Part shown: positions 24,948 through 33,259 of the stretch, piece by piece
How the letters are laid out: the number at the start of each line of letters is the position of its first letter
Numbering within the stretch: position 1 is the first letter of the stretch
Assembly (NCBI RefSeq): GCF_037622515.1
Contig: NZ_JBBJCN010000005.1
Location: 124,001 to 188,000 of the forward strand
DNA length: 64,000 nt
Direction: 5' to 3'
From: Paradesertivirga superstes
GTDB taxonomy: Bacteria; Bacteroidota; Bacteroidia; Sphingobacteriales; Sphingobacteriaceae
Notes under the pieces: model-generated
What the model was told of the DNA's origin: nothing
Databases searched by the model: none
What the model saw: only the letters and a program-made list of their open reading frames with translations
Translations under genes and position numbers: made by a program

Positions 24948-26260
24948 TATAATTCTTCGATGCTGTCTAACGATAATTCATTAGGTCTCTCATCTGAAAT
25001 CTCTATCTCACCAAATAGCGTTGCTTTGTTCAACGTAGGATTTTGACGAAGAATATTTAAAATATTAAGAAAATCCCTGATTACCTCTCTTGGTGTAAGA
25101 AACTCTGAAGCCCCTGGCTTGTTGAATATCTCCTCCATAAAAAGATGAATATCATCATCAGTGATATCGATTTGGGTAGAATAGTTGAAGTCGAAAATTG
25201 CTTTTAGCTTTTTAAGTAGGACGAATATTTCATTGGGGTTCAAAGGCAAAAGCTTGATTACCGGTTGAGCAAAATCTCTTATAGATTCTGTTTCAAATTT
25301 ATTTGTCTCTAACCTCGTTTTCAAGGCATCGTAGCTGAAAAGTCCTCTTCGTTGGTTTTCAAGTGTTTCTCTTGTTCCAGCGAAGTTGAAAAACAGATGG
25401 GTTACTTTACCCTGGAAGCAATCATTGTAGATAGTTAGAATCTTTTCATAATTTTTCTCTCTCATGACGGAGGTGGAAATTTTATAAAGGTTAATTGCTT
25501 CATCTAGGTTTACCATAAAGCCGCTATATCCCATACTGACAAACAGCTTACAGAAGTTTTTCAGCATATCATAGTAGTTAAGGTCATTAATAACCTCTCT
25601 TACTCCCAAATCCTGCTTTGCGTCCGTTTTGGTTTTATATTCCCCTTTTAGCCATTTCAATGCATTTCTTCGTAACTGCTCATCATCCTTTATATAACCC
25701 TCATAATATTTCATCACTACTAAGCCAAAATCAAAACCACCAACATCAGTAATTTCATTAATGGTTTTCATGATGTTAGCTTGAATAAGGCTTAGATATT
25801 GCTCGCTTCTTATGTCAGTTAATAGAATATTATTTTCCTGAGCAGTTTTAGTAATAACTTGTTCAATCCATTTTTCCAGCAAAGTAGGCAGTGCTCCACC
25901 TTCTGGCTTGGTTTGAATGGAAACATTGTCCATAATGGATGCATATAACGCAACTCCTTTGCCGTCATTTGAATACAGACGGTTATCAGGTGTAAAGTCC
26001 GCATTTGCAACTACAAATTTTTGCTTTAAAGCAACAGTGTTTAAAAGGTGCAACATGAAGGATTTACCAGACCCGAAATCACCAATCCAGAACTTGACCA
26101 TACTGTGCCCATTCTTTACATCTTCTAATGCTTTTATGAATGCATCGATTTCTTCGGATCGACCAACAGTGATGTGCTGAACACCGATTTTTGGAACTAC
26201 ACCACCAATTAGTGAGTTAATTATCGAGGTCGCCTCTTTTGGCTTAATGTTATCTATCAT
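24947..26260 (-). CDS. sngB: Shango ATPase SngB (BrxD-like)
   Basis: A 437-residue P-loop ATPase with Walker A IGDFGSGKSFMLHL near residue 63 and a Walker B-like strand GFMVNLDEAINLY near 248. The sequence around IINSLIGGVVPKIGVQHITV and the overall layout resemble BrxD of type 2 BREX and the DUF2791 ATPases. It overlaps sngA by 11 bases and sngC by one, so the three are translated as a unit. No other BREX genes (brxC, pglX, pglZ) are present in the window, which favours Shango over BREX. Confidence 0.87.
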   Translation of the reverse strand: MIDNIKPKEATSIINSLIGGVVPKIGVQHITVGRSEEIDAFIKALEDVKNGHSMVKFWIGDFGSGKSFMLHLLNTVALKQKFVVANADFTPDNRLYSNDGKGVALYASIMDNVSIQTKPEGGALPTLLEKWIEQVITKTAQENNILLTDIRSEQYLSLIQANIMKTINEITDVGGFDFGLVVMKYYEGYIKDDEQLRRNALKWLKGEYKTKTDAKQDLGVREVINDLNYYDMLKNFCKLFVSMGYSGFMVNLDEAINLYKISTSVMREKNYEKILTIYNDCFQGKVTHLFFNFAGTRETLENQRRGLFSYDALKTRLETNKFETESIRDFAQPVIKLLPLNPNEIFVLLKKLKAIFDFNYSTQIDITDDDIHLFMEEIFNKPGASEFLTPREVIRDFLNILNILRQNPTLNKATLFGEIEISDERPNELSLDSIEEL

Positions 26261-28211
26261 TTCTAAAGATTCTTTGGTAGTAGTTTTCGTTTATAATGTA
26301 ATTATCTTCCTCTTCTTCAATCAAAATATCATCTAATACTTCGTAGCAAACATCATTTATACTTTCTATAAGTTGATTTTTGAAAAGCCCATTAGACTTT
26401 ACGAAGACATTCATCTCCATTTGAGAGACCGTAAGACTCGACTTGACAAATAAATTCAATAGTTCCGTCTGATTATTATCCAGCAAAATATCATTAGTCA
26501 AAAGTGAAGGTTTCGGAGCTTCAATTTTAGGAGTAATTTGGATTTGCAACTCCTCGTTGTTCAATTGCTTAGTTGTAACAATATTCTCGCTGTCTTCAAG
26601 CTCATCTTTCAGATATTCATTCAGAAGCTCCACAGTACCGGAATGTCTTTGATGCACTACCTCAATAGCTTCCTTGTCAAGAGCTATTTTTTTACGTTTA
26701 GGAACATATATTTTTGAAACTGATTCCAGAGCTTTTTCTAACTTCCGGTCTTTAATAAGTTCACTTATTACTTCCTCAAAATCGTGCAGTTGCTCACTTG
26801 TCTTAAACAGGCTTTTTTGAATGGTTTTTGTTAGCTTCTTATTGTCAAAAGTTGAAGAGTTTAAATCTTGATATAAATAATATATGTACAATGTTAATGA
26901 CGCCTCCTTGTTAATAGGTGCAATGCATTTCGAGGCTTCGAAGTAAATGTTTTCAGCTGATGGATTTCGTTTATTCAAATACGCAAGGCGCTTTATTTCT
27001 TCAATAAACTTCTTTCCATCACTCAAGTCAATAGAAATTTCTTCAAATTTTCGCTTCCATCGATTTGTATTTTTTGCATAAAGGTCAATTTCAGTCGCCT
27101 CATCCGGTTCAGCTACGGTTGGCAACAAGGAGTTTATAACCTCTTTAATCTGGGATGTTATTTCGTCAAGAACAGTGGTTATTTCTACGTGAGTATAATA
27201 TGTGTCCGTATTAACTTTCCTTTTATGTCCATACAATTCCCGTACTGCGTTTTCACAGTATTTGAAAGCAATTGAGTATATGTCCTTTGGAGTGGACTCT
27301 ATAGTATATTTATAGTTGTAGCTGTTTGCTCTGTACTTGAAATGCTTGCGAGCTATGATATCGCCAATAATCTCAAATTGTTGTTTTATTGGCTTTCCGT
27401 CCTTTGAATAGCGGTTTGTTAACTCTTTGATGGTTGCTAGAAAGAGCTTGATAATCTCAAGATTACAGAAGTCAATGCCCGAAAAATTATTACTTGAATA
27501 GTAAAAATTATTAAGAATATCGGTTTCCTGTTTTGATAACTTAAGCTTTGTTTTGTACCTGACGCCTAGTCTCCAGTCTTCGTAATCGGTTTGATAATAT
27601 TGTTGTATTTCCGAGCTTTGTTGGGTTCGCAACCGAGTTATACCATCTTGGTCTCCAACCTTTGCCATTCTTTCAACTAGGAAAGACCTTCCATAAGACT
27701 TCGTTTTGGGATAACATTGACCTAACGCGTATAGCTGTTTTTCTAATAAATGAATGTCTTTATGAAGCTCATAATCGATTAGCAAGTCAAACAACAAGAT
27801 AAATGCATAATTAGTATTACCTTCTAAGTCCAGAAAAATATCTTCTAAAAAGCTCTTCTTAAAAGTTCGATAAAACTGCAGTTGGGCATTAGAAGCATTA
27901 TTAATATCAGAAAAAGAATACACATATTTATGGCTCCAAAAAGGAACGTCATCTGTATATTTTACAAGGTTGAAACCTAACTCGGTTGGGGTGATCTGAT
28001 AAGTTTCTCCTGTTATGTCTACTATTGAATTGTCAACCATGCTTACTGGTTCTTTAGTTAGCACTCTGGAATCAGAGAGCTTTCGATCTCTTATTAAATC
28101 ATCTTCTGAATAATAATTCGACTTAGGTAATCCATGGGAAGATTTTTCTTTCGGACGGCTAAGAAGATAAATAATAAATCCGATTAAGGTTAGAGTTAGA
28201 AAAGTAGCCAT
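26250..28211 (-). CDS. sngA: Shango TerB-domain protein SngA
   Basis: A 653-residue protein from the ATG at 28211. The frame can be extended to a TTG at 28241, but the ATG gives MATFLTLTLIGFIIYLLSRP, a clean N-terminal membrane anchor. The next part matches a TerB_N domain (residues 70-260: 'VPFWSHKYVYSF', 'YAFILLFDLLIDYELH'). The C-terminal half (460-653) is charged and helical, like TerB-C modules. TerB proteins are tied to membrane stress and phage defence. Anchoring suggests sensing at the inner membrane while SngB and SngC act on nucleic acid. Confidence 0.85.
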   Translation of the reverse strand: MATFLTLTLIGFIIYLLSRPKEKSSHGLPKSNYYSEDDLIRDRKLSDSRVLTKEPVSMVDNSIVDITGETYQITPTELGFNLVKYTDDVPFWSHKYVYSFSDINNASNAQLQFYRTFKKSFLEDIFLDLEGNTNYAFILLFDLLIDYELHKDIHLLEKQLYALGQCYPKTKSYGRSFLVERMAKVGDQDGITRLRTQQSSEIQQYYQTDYEDWRLGVRYKTKLKLSKQETDILNNFYYSSNNFSGIDFCNLEIIKLFLATIKELTNRYSKDGKPIKQQFEIIGDIIARKHFKYRANSYNYKYTIESTPKDIYSIAFKYCENAVRELYGHKRKVNTDTYYTHVEITTVLDEITSQIKEVINSLLPTVAEPDEATEIDLYAKNTNRWKRKFEEISIDLSDGKKFIEEIKRLAYLNKRNPSAENIYFEASKCIAPINKEASLTLYIYYLYQDLNSSTFDNKKLTKTIQKSLFKTSEQLHDFEEVISELIKDRKLEKALESVSKIYVPKRKKIALDKEAIEVVHQRHSGTVELLNEYLKDELEDSENIVTTKQLNNEELQIQITPKIEAPKPSLLTNDILLDNNQTELLNLFVKSSLTVSQMEMNVFVKSNGLFKNQLIESINDVCYEVLDDILIEEEEDNYIINENYYQRIFRNDR

Positions 28212-28422
28212 AATGGTAGTTGCGTTTGAAAATTGTCGCAATTACTCTTTGATAAGGCCACTTGCAGGCATGTATGCCTCGAGTGTTGAAAATACATCTT
28301 GATCATAGATATTGTGAAAATTAGGTTCCCTAAGATAAAAAAACCCAGAAGAAAATGTATGACTAAAGAGTTGCCATTTTGGAGCGGTATAAATAGAGTC
28401 CTGCACCATCAATTGGTTAGCC

Positions 28423-28947
28423 CTAAGGTTCTTTTGCACTTTTAAGCCAAGCTTTTTCCATTGCTTTTTTAACCTGTTTGGTTGCATGCTCATCCATATA
28501 CACCCAAGCTCTAACACATCGTTCAGCCCGTTTATTATATTGATACGCTTCCCAAGCCTTGATACTCTGCTGACATAATGAGAAAAGGCATGCAATAGCT
28601 ACAAAAACCATCCCCCATGGTATAAGTCTGCCGAATACAATTCTATAATAAGTACCGGCATTTGTCTCAGGAAATAATAAGAGCCGATAAGATTTAACAG
28701 TATGTTTGGGCTCATTTTCAATATGTGCAGAGATGTTAGCTAGCGTTTGTTTAATTTGAACCAAGTCACCGGCATTTTGTGATAGCAACAACGTCTGCTT
28801 AATCGACTTGAACTCTTGAGAGTAATCAGGGATATTAATCACTGGTTGCTCTGTTTTCTCTTGTTCGAGCTTCATTATTCGTTTCTCATGCAGCGACAAT
28901 ACAGATTCTGTATCGCTCAGTCTTTCGTCCATTTCTTCTGATTTCAT
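28423..28947 (-). CDS. Mobilization accessory membrane protein
   Basis: A 174-residue protein whose start ATGA overlaps the MobA stop. Residues 1-60 form a charged coiled coil (DERLSDTESVLSLHEKRIM), followed by a single membrane segment at about 120-140 (LIPWGMVFVAIACLFSLCQ) and a basic tail. Proteins of this shape follow the relaxase gene in many Bacteroidota mobilizable elements and probably dock the relaxosome to the membrane or a coupling protein. After its stop come about 210 nt without a gene before sngA. Confidence 0.72.
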   Translation of the reverse strand: MKSEEMDERLSDTESVLSLHEKRIMKLEQEKTEQPVINIPDYSQEFKSIKQTLLLSQNAGDLVQIKQTLANISAHIENEPKHTVKSYRLLLFPETNAGTYYRIVFGRLIPWGMVFVAIACLFSLCQQSIKAWEAYQYNKRAERCVRAWVYMDEHATKQVKKAMEKAWLKSAKEP

Positions 28948-29897
28948 AAGCTTAGGCCTTGGTGTTTACGCTTTTTCTTTTTCTCTTCCTTCATTATGTT
29001 AGGGTAATCATTAGGAGTGATTGTAAGAAGACTCTCCAACAACGGCTTGTCAGTATTCTTGGGTTTTAAATAGTTGGTTACTTGCGGCGGTTTAAGGTAG
29101 GTTTTCTTTACTGGCTCTTTATTTAGAGTCGTTAAGTTACCAATGTTGGAACCCTGTTTTTGAGAACTCATAAGATTATTTGTTAGCACCTGGTTCAGCT
29201 TACCATAGCTCAAACTCCTGTCAATCTCTGAGCCTTTGAGTTTTAAGCCATCCTTACTGAAGGAGATTCCCTGAACTTCTGCTGTTCCACCTTTATATTT
29301 ATAGTGTAGTTCAATACCGTGTCGCGTTAGCAGATTCGCAAGTTCTATCCAGGTTTTTGCCTGAGCTGATGTTTCTTTGATAGCATCGTATAGCTGGTAC
29401 TTAATTCTATCTGCTCCCGTAAGTCTGGCCCGGTTCACCTGTGCTTTTCCCTGGGCCATGTGATAGTTATACTTTAAAGTAAGCTGCTTGCATACTTCCG
29501 CATTTCGCTTCCGCTGGTACTGGTCGGATATGGTTTTCGCGTCATTGTTGACACGATTATAAACGATATGAATATGCGGATGCTCCCGGTCGTGATGCTG
29601 AACAACCAGGAGCTGGGTGTCGGCTATTTTCATTTTCTGGAGATACTCCTTTGCGTGATCAGCCATAGCCTCGGGACTTAGCTTCTCTTTATCCTGCACA
29701 CTCCAGCTTAAAACAATATGGCCAACAGCCTGACCCAATTCAGGATTCATTTTCCGCTGCATGTTGAAGTCCCTAATGATATGCTGGATGCTGTCTGTTC
29801 TGATTCCTTCAGCATGAAGAATGGTTGCTTCCTCTCGCTCTAGGTTATAGTGGATACAGCCTGCAAAACTTTTCCCAGTTTTAACTTTCCCGATCAT
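28944..29897 (-). CDS. mobA: Relaxase / mobilization nuclease MobA
   Basis: A 317-residue relaxase. The metal-binding motif is seen as VVQHHDREHPHIHIVYNRV near residue 98, the three-His motif that holds the divalent ion in MobP-type relaxases. The N-terminal MIGKVKTGKSFAGCIHYNL is the family start; the nucleophile Tyr is probably in this part. The enzyme nicks oriT and stays bound to the 5' end for transfer. The gene overlaps mobC by 17 nt and the next gene by 4. It marks the element as mobilizable. Confidence 0.9.
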   Translation of the reverse strand: MIGKVKTGKSFAGCIHYNLEREEATILHAEGIRTDSIQHIIRDFNMQRKMNPELGQAVGHIVLSWSVQDKEKLSPEAMADHAKEYLQKMKIADTQLLVVQHHDREHPHIHIVYNRVNNDAKTISDQYQRKRNAEVCKQLTLKYNYHMAQGKAQVNRARLTGADRIKYQLYDAIKETSAQAKTWIELANLLTRHGIELHYKYKGGTAEVQGISFSKDGLKLKGSEIDRSLSYGKLNQVLTNNLMSSQKQGSNIGNLTTLNKEPVKKTYLKPPQVTNYLKPKNTDKPLLESLLTITPNDYPNIMKEEKKKKRKHQGLSL

Positions 29898-30255
29898 CAG
29901 AGTTTAATTTTTTCAAGGTTTCGTCAATCTCAAAAAGGATATCTCGGCAGCGTTTCAGAACTGATAATAATCCTTCCTTATGAGCCAGGTGTGTGATCTG
30001 GTTGAGGTTGTTGGCCATACCGGTTAGCATTCTCAAGTAGACTAAGTCTTCAGGATTTAGACGGGCAACGACCTTCGCCCGTTTGGCAGCTTGCCGAAAC
30101 CATTCGCTGACTGACATCCTTGCTTCCTTGGCTTTATGCTGGATAACGAGAAGCTCGGTATTGGTCAGTCTTACCCGGATATCATTACAGCGTTTAATCC
30201 GTTTTACCGGTCTTCCACCTTTATGCTTTTTCGGTTTTTCTAAGGTCGCTTCCAT
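29881..30255 (-). CDS. mobC: Relaxosome accessory protein MobC
   Basis: A 124-residue basic protein starting with a Lys-rich stretch and then DIRVRLTNTELLVIQHKAKE, a ribbon-helix-helix DNA-binding module, and the MobC-typical block ARMSVSEWFRQAA and LRMLTGMANNLNQITH. It binds near oriT and helps MobA. Directly upstream is a pair of perfect hairpins that may be oriT. Confidence 0.87.
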   Translation of the reverse strand: MEATLEKPKKHKGGRPVKRIKRCNDIRVRLTNTELLVIQHKAKEARMSVSEWFRQAAKRAKVVARLNPEDLVYLRMLTGMANNLNQITHLAHKEGLLSVLKRCRDILFEIDETLKKLNSDDRES

Positions 30256-30313
30256 AATCTCTTTTCAAATTTTTTAATCCTTTTGCGACCATCGTGAGAA
30301 AAAGGCAAGTTGG

Positions 30314-30352
30314 TTCCGGCTACCGCCGGAAGAGTTTTTGTGGAACAAAAAC
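30314..30352. other. Candidate oriT: two adjacent perfect hairpins
   Basis: TTCCGGC-TACC-GCCGGAA (30314-30331) and, two bases on, GTTTTTGT-GGA-ACAAAAAC (30334-30352) are both perfect inverted repeats. They lie 59 nt upstream of mobC in a 177-nt gap, which is where oriT is expected. A nick site cannot be named. Confidence 0.5.
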
Positions 30353-30432
30353 ACAAACTTGCTCCCTGCAAAACGCCAACAAAATAAGGCGCCCTCTCTA
30401 GGCCAAATCTTAATGGATTATTCATCTATTAT

Positions 30433-30726
30433 TTACTTTACATTCCAATAAATCAGGCTTCCAATCTTCGGGTGATACGACGGTTCATACCTGATGTAGC
30501 CCGACTCATGAAGTTCTTTGATGCACTTGTGATAGGTAGCGATTGATGCAATTTTTGAGTAGCCCATCAGCTCTTTTCGGGTTACCGAAAACGGACTCTT
30601 AAAGTTCTTCCGTTGCCAGCAGATAAAAAGTGCAGTAAACAGGCTTATGTGAGAAGTCAGTAATTCCGGGTCGTTTGCGATGCGTTTAAAAAGCATGTTA
30701 AAGCGCTTTGCTTCCTGTACTATCAT
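30433..30726 (-). CDS. Winged-helix DNA-binding protein, 97 aa
   Basis: A short protein with HTH-like segments: SVTRKELMGYSKIASIATYH, then ECIKELHESGYIRYEP-like wing residues (KCIKELHESGYIRYEP). This is common next to mobilization genes in Bacteroidota elements, with a replication-initiator or regulator-like fold. Start ATG overlaps the stop of the upstream HTH gene by 4 nt. Exact role unknown. Confidence 0.7.
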   Translation of the reverse strand: MIVQEAKRFNMLFKRIANDPELLTSHISLFTALFICWQRKNFKSPFSVTRKELMGYSKIASIATYHKCIKELHESGYIRYEPSYHPKIGSLIYWNVK

Positions 30727-31046
30727 AAGCTCTTCATAAATCGTCCGGTGATAGAAATGTTCTTTTGCTGGGTGCTACTTCCGTTTTCAAGCAGGTTGTA
30801 AATGTCTTCCTGTTTGTAGTAGTAGATGGTGCCTACCTGGGTGAAGCGCAGGGTGCCATTAATTCGCAGATTTTGCAAAGTGCCTGGTGAGATGTTCAGG
30901 AGTTTCCGCACGTCCTGGCTTTTTAGCCACTGTTTTCCCTGGGGCTGATTTGGCTGAATAATCTTTAGCAGCTCTTCTAATAACTCGGACTTAAACTGCT
31001 GTAAGTCTTCTTTGGTGATGATTTCCACTGACATAATGTTTCTCAT
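30723..31046 (-). CDS. Helix-turn-helix protein, excisionase-like
   Basis: A 107-residue protein. Residues 40-95 form a MerR/HTH_17-type domain: WLKSQDVRKLLNISPGTLQN, then INGTLRFTQVGTIYYYKQED. This is the fold of excisionases and small regulators that sit first in mobilization operons of Bacteroidota elements. ATG at 31046 or 31034 (MSVEIITKEDL) may be the start. It is the first gene of the minus-strand operon running through mobC, mobA and the membrane protein. Confidence 0.8.
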   Translation of the reverse strand: MRNIMSVEIITKEDLQQFKSELLEELLKIIQPNQPQGKQWLKSQDVRKLLNISPGTLQNLRINGTLRFTQVGTIYYYKQEDIYNLLENGSSTQQKNISITGRFMKSL

Positions 31047-31087
31047 TTAATAGGTTTCAAAATTCCCGATACCGGCAAATTATTCTT

Positions 31088-31113
31088 CACACCTTGTACC
31101 GGAGGTGTGTGTT
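31088..31113. repeat. 26-bp hairpin repeat, copy 1 (mob side)
   Basis: CACACCTTG-T-ACCGGAGGTGTGTGTT matches 31474-31499 at 25 of 26 positions, in the same orientation. It contains ACACCT...AGGTGT, a small inverted repeat. It lies 42 nt upstream of the excisionase-like gene and could be its operator. Confidence 0.7.
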
Positions 31114-31234
31114 TTTTATTCAGGCTGTTGGTACCTTCCACATATCAAAGTTTCGGATTCCGAAAACCTGAACTTGGGTACTTTTGGGTACTACCTATGT
31201 TTTTTTGTAAAGGACGGAAGAGACAAAAAAACCT

Positions 31235-31260
31235 ATGGTACATTTTTAAAAATGTACCAT
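31235..31260. repeat. Perfect 26-bp palindrome
   Basis: ATGGTACATTTTT and AAAAATGTACCAT abut as exact reverse complements with no loop. It is in the middle of the 510-nt gap between the divergent mob and hipBA operons. Such a symmetric site fits a dimeric regulator or a replication/excision site. Confidence 0.75.
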
Positions 31261-31394
31261 GGAATAAGGGCATTTTGGGAAACTTTGAGACAGATTGGGA
31301 TAGATTTTTATCTAAGTAGATCTGGCGAATACAGTATATTAATTTCATGTGCATCGAATTGATGCTCAAAGTTCGGTTTAGTCAAAGTGTTAGG

Positions 31395-31414
31395 TTCGCA
31401 AGGGATTCGCAAGG
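31395..31414 (+). repeat. Two TTCGCAAGG direct repeats, 11 bp apart
   Basis: TTCGCAAGG occurs at 31395-31403 and 31406-31414, one helical turn apart, followed by GTGCGAAGG, a near inverted copy. Placement on one face of the helix suggests a protein-binding site. Confidence 0.5.
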
Positions 31415-31473
31415 TGCGAAGGTTTTTTGCTGATGAATAAAGTAGCTGTTTAAACGTTGCTCGTTATAAAACT

Positions 31474-31499
31474 CACACCTTGCACCGGAGGTGTGTGTT
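31474..31499. repeat. 26-bp hairpin repeat, copy 2 (hipBA side)
   Basis: Same sequence as 31088-31113 except one base. It lies 52 nt upstream of the hipBA -7 box, so each of the two divergent operons has one copy in front of it. Confidence 0.7.
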
Positions 31500-31550
31500 C
31501 GACTCTGACTTAAAATATTAATCAATGATGTATATTATCTCCATTTTTAT

Positions 31551-31558
31551 TATATTTG
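31551..31558 (+). promoter_or_regulatory. Candidate -7 box of hipBA
   Basis: TATATTTG fits TAnnTTTG. Transcription would begin near 31565, after the TTG/ATG at 31556-31561, so the ATG at 31577 is the likely start of HipB. No ideal -33 box seen. Confidence 0.5.
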
Positions 31559-31576
31559 ATGAAAATATTCACCATT

Positions 31577-31888
31577 ATGAATACGAAGAAACATATTGTG
31601 TTTCCAAAATACCTAAAGGTTCTGGGAGTAATGGGTGAGAACATCAAGCTTTCAAGAAAACGACGGAAACTCACCAGTATCCAGGTGGCAGAACGTGCGG
31701 GTATAGATCGTGGTACACTGAGGGAAATAGAACGAGGCAATCCTAGTGTCTCAATGGGGGCTTATTTTAATGTTCTTCGAGCTCTTAATCTGCAGGACGA
31801 TTTTTTGAAAATTGCAGCAGATGATGAATTTGGAAAAAAGCTACAGGATCTGCAATTATTAACACCTCCCCATCATGGCAGCAAATAG
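31577..31888 (+). CDS. hipB: HipB-like antitoxin / XRE repressor
   Basis: A 103-residue protein from the ATG at 31577. Residues 20-75 form an XRE helix-turn-helix: NIKLSRKRRKLTSIQVAERA, GIDRGTLREIERGNPSVSMG. The frame is open upstream to 31556, but that start lies within the -7 box. It overlaps the kinase gene by 14 nt, the usual arrangement of hipBA. HipB binds HipA and represses the operon. Confidence 0.85.
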   Translation: MNTKKHIVFPKYLKVLGVMGENIKLSRKRRKLTSIQVAERAGIDRGTLREIERGNPSVSMGAYFNVLRALNLQDDFLKIAADDEFGKKLQDLQLLTPPHHGSK

Positions 31889-33134
31889 AACCGATATTTG
31901 GGTATATGCACATTGGAAGGGGCTGACTGAGCCCCAGCTAATCGGAACGTTGTCGGCACATCAAGCCAAGGGTAAAAAGGCTTTTAGCTTTGAGTATGAA
32001 AAGTCGTGGATAAATTCCCAGGCTCAGGTTTTACTGGATCCGGATATTAGCTGGTATACCGGAACTCAGTTCCCGCTCGGCAAAGAAAACTTTGGGGTAT
32101 TTATGGATTCAATGCCTGATACATGGGGACGCAAACTTATGCAGCGCAGAGCGACGTTGAAAGCCAAAGAAGGCAACACGGTCACACCCAATCTATATGA
32201 GATTGATTACCTCTTGGGAGTTCACGATAGCACACGAATGGGGGCACTGAGATTTAAATCAGAGCCTGACGGGCCATTTCTGGATAACGACTTCCACTCA
32301 CCAACCCCACCATGGGCTCACATCCGGGAATTACAACAAAGTGCTGAAGCTTTTGAAGATAATGAGAACCCGGCTGATGAAAAGAAATGGCTGGACCTGC
32401 TTATTGCACCTGGCTCATCGTTAGGAGGTGCCCGGCCTAAGGCCAATATTCTTGATCAGGATAATCACCCCTGGATTGCAAAGTTTCCTTCAAACAACGA
32501 CACCACCGATAAAGCTGCCTGGGAGTACCTCGCGTATCTACTGGCGATTGATGCTGGTATTGATATGGCTGAATGTAAATTGGAAAAAGTACGGGGACAG
32601 TATCGAACTTTCTTCACGAAAAGATTTGACCGGGAAAATGGAGAGCGAATACATTTTGCTTCGGCTATGACTATGACAGGAAAAAATGAAGACATTATTC
32701 GGGACGAAACACCAAGCTACCTGGATATCGCAGAATTTTTGCAGTATTCCGGAGGGAATATTGACTCCGACCTCCGGCAGCTTTGGAGAAGAATTATATT
32801 CAATATAACCATTTCTAATACCGACGATCATTTACGGAACCACGGTTTTATCCTGAGTGATAAGGGCTGGCGCTTATCCCCGGCCTATGATTTGAATCCT
32901 TCGATTGACAAAGCTGGCCTTGCTCTTAATATTGACATGGATAACAACATGCTCGATTATGATTTGGCAAAAAGTGTGGGTGTGTTCTTTCGCCTTGGAG
33001 AGCAGGAGATGGATAAAATAATAACAGAAGTTAGAGTTGCAGTAGGGAAGTGGAGACAAGTGGCAGCCGAGATTGGAATATCAAGGGCTGAGCAGGAATT
33101 AATGGTGGGGGCGTTTACATTATCTATTAGATAG
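31875..33134 (+). CDS. hipA: HipA-like Ser/Thr kinase toxin
   Basis: A 419-residue HipA kinase. Motifs in order: N-terminal domain with GTLSAHQAKGKKAFSFEYE; GSSLGGARPKANI near residue 184 (nucleotide-binding loop); TFFTKRFDRENGERIH near 243; the catalytic NTDDHLRNHGFI near 314; and LSPAYDLNPS, the metal-binding Asp. In E. coli HipA phosphorylates glutamyl-tRNA synthetase and stops growth; the target of this variant is unknown. Cargo of the element, in operon with hipB. Confidence 0.9.
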   Translation: MAANRTDIWVYAHWKGLTEPQLIGTLSAHQAKGKKAFSFEYEKSWINSQAQVLLDPDISWYTGTQFPLGKENFGVFMDSMPDTWGRKLMQRRATLKAKEGNTVTPNLYEIDYLLGVHDSTRMGALRFKSEPDGPFLDNDFHSPTPPWAHIRELQQSAEAFEDNENPADEKKWLDLLIAPGSSLGGARPKANILDQDNHPWIAKFPSNNDTTDKAAWEYLAYLLAIDAGIDMAECKLEKVRGQYRTFFTKRFDRENGERIHFASAMTMTGKNEDIIRDETPSYLDIAEFLQYSGGNIDSDLRQLWRRIIFNITISNTDDHLRNHGFILSDKGWRLSPAYDLNPSIDKAGLALNIDMDNNMLDYDLAKSVGVFFRLGEQEMDKIITEVRVAVGKWRQVAAEIGISRAEQELMVGAFTLSIR

Positions 33135-33259
33135 ATAATGTAAGTTGTTAATCCGAAACATATTCATTTTAAATGATGGTGAATGCAGTTATTCAATTTT
33201 CTAAAATAACTCAATATAAATTGTAGAATTGGAGCACCTTAAACTTGATCCTGATCTAA

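Noticed and set aside
22821..26260. BREX system, from the BrxD-like ATPase and Lhr-like helicase
   Set aside because: No brxC, pglX or pglZ genes occur; the TerB protein upstream makes Shango the better fit.
28242..28595. A 117-residue minus-strand open frame between mobilization gene and sngA
   Set aside because: Half of it overlaps the mobilization membrane protein in another frame, and its sequence has no domain or coherent composition.
31105..31362. Open frames on both strands in the mob-hipBA control region
   Set aside because: They overlap each other, cover the 26-bp palindrome and have no family-like sequence; the region looks regulatory.
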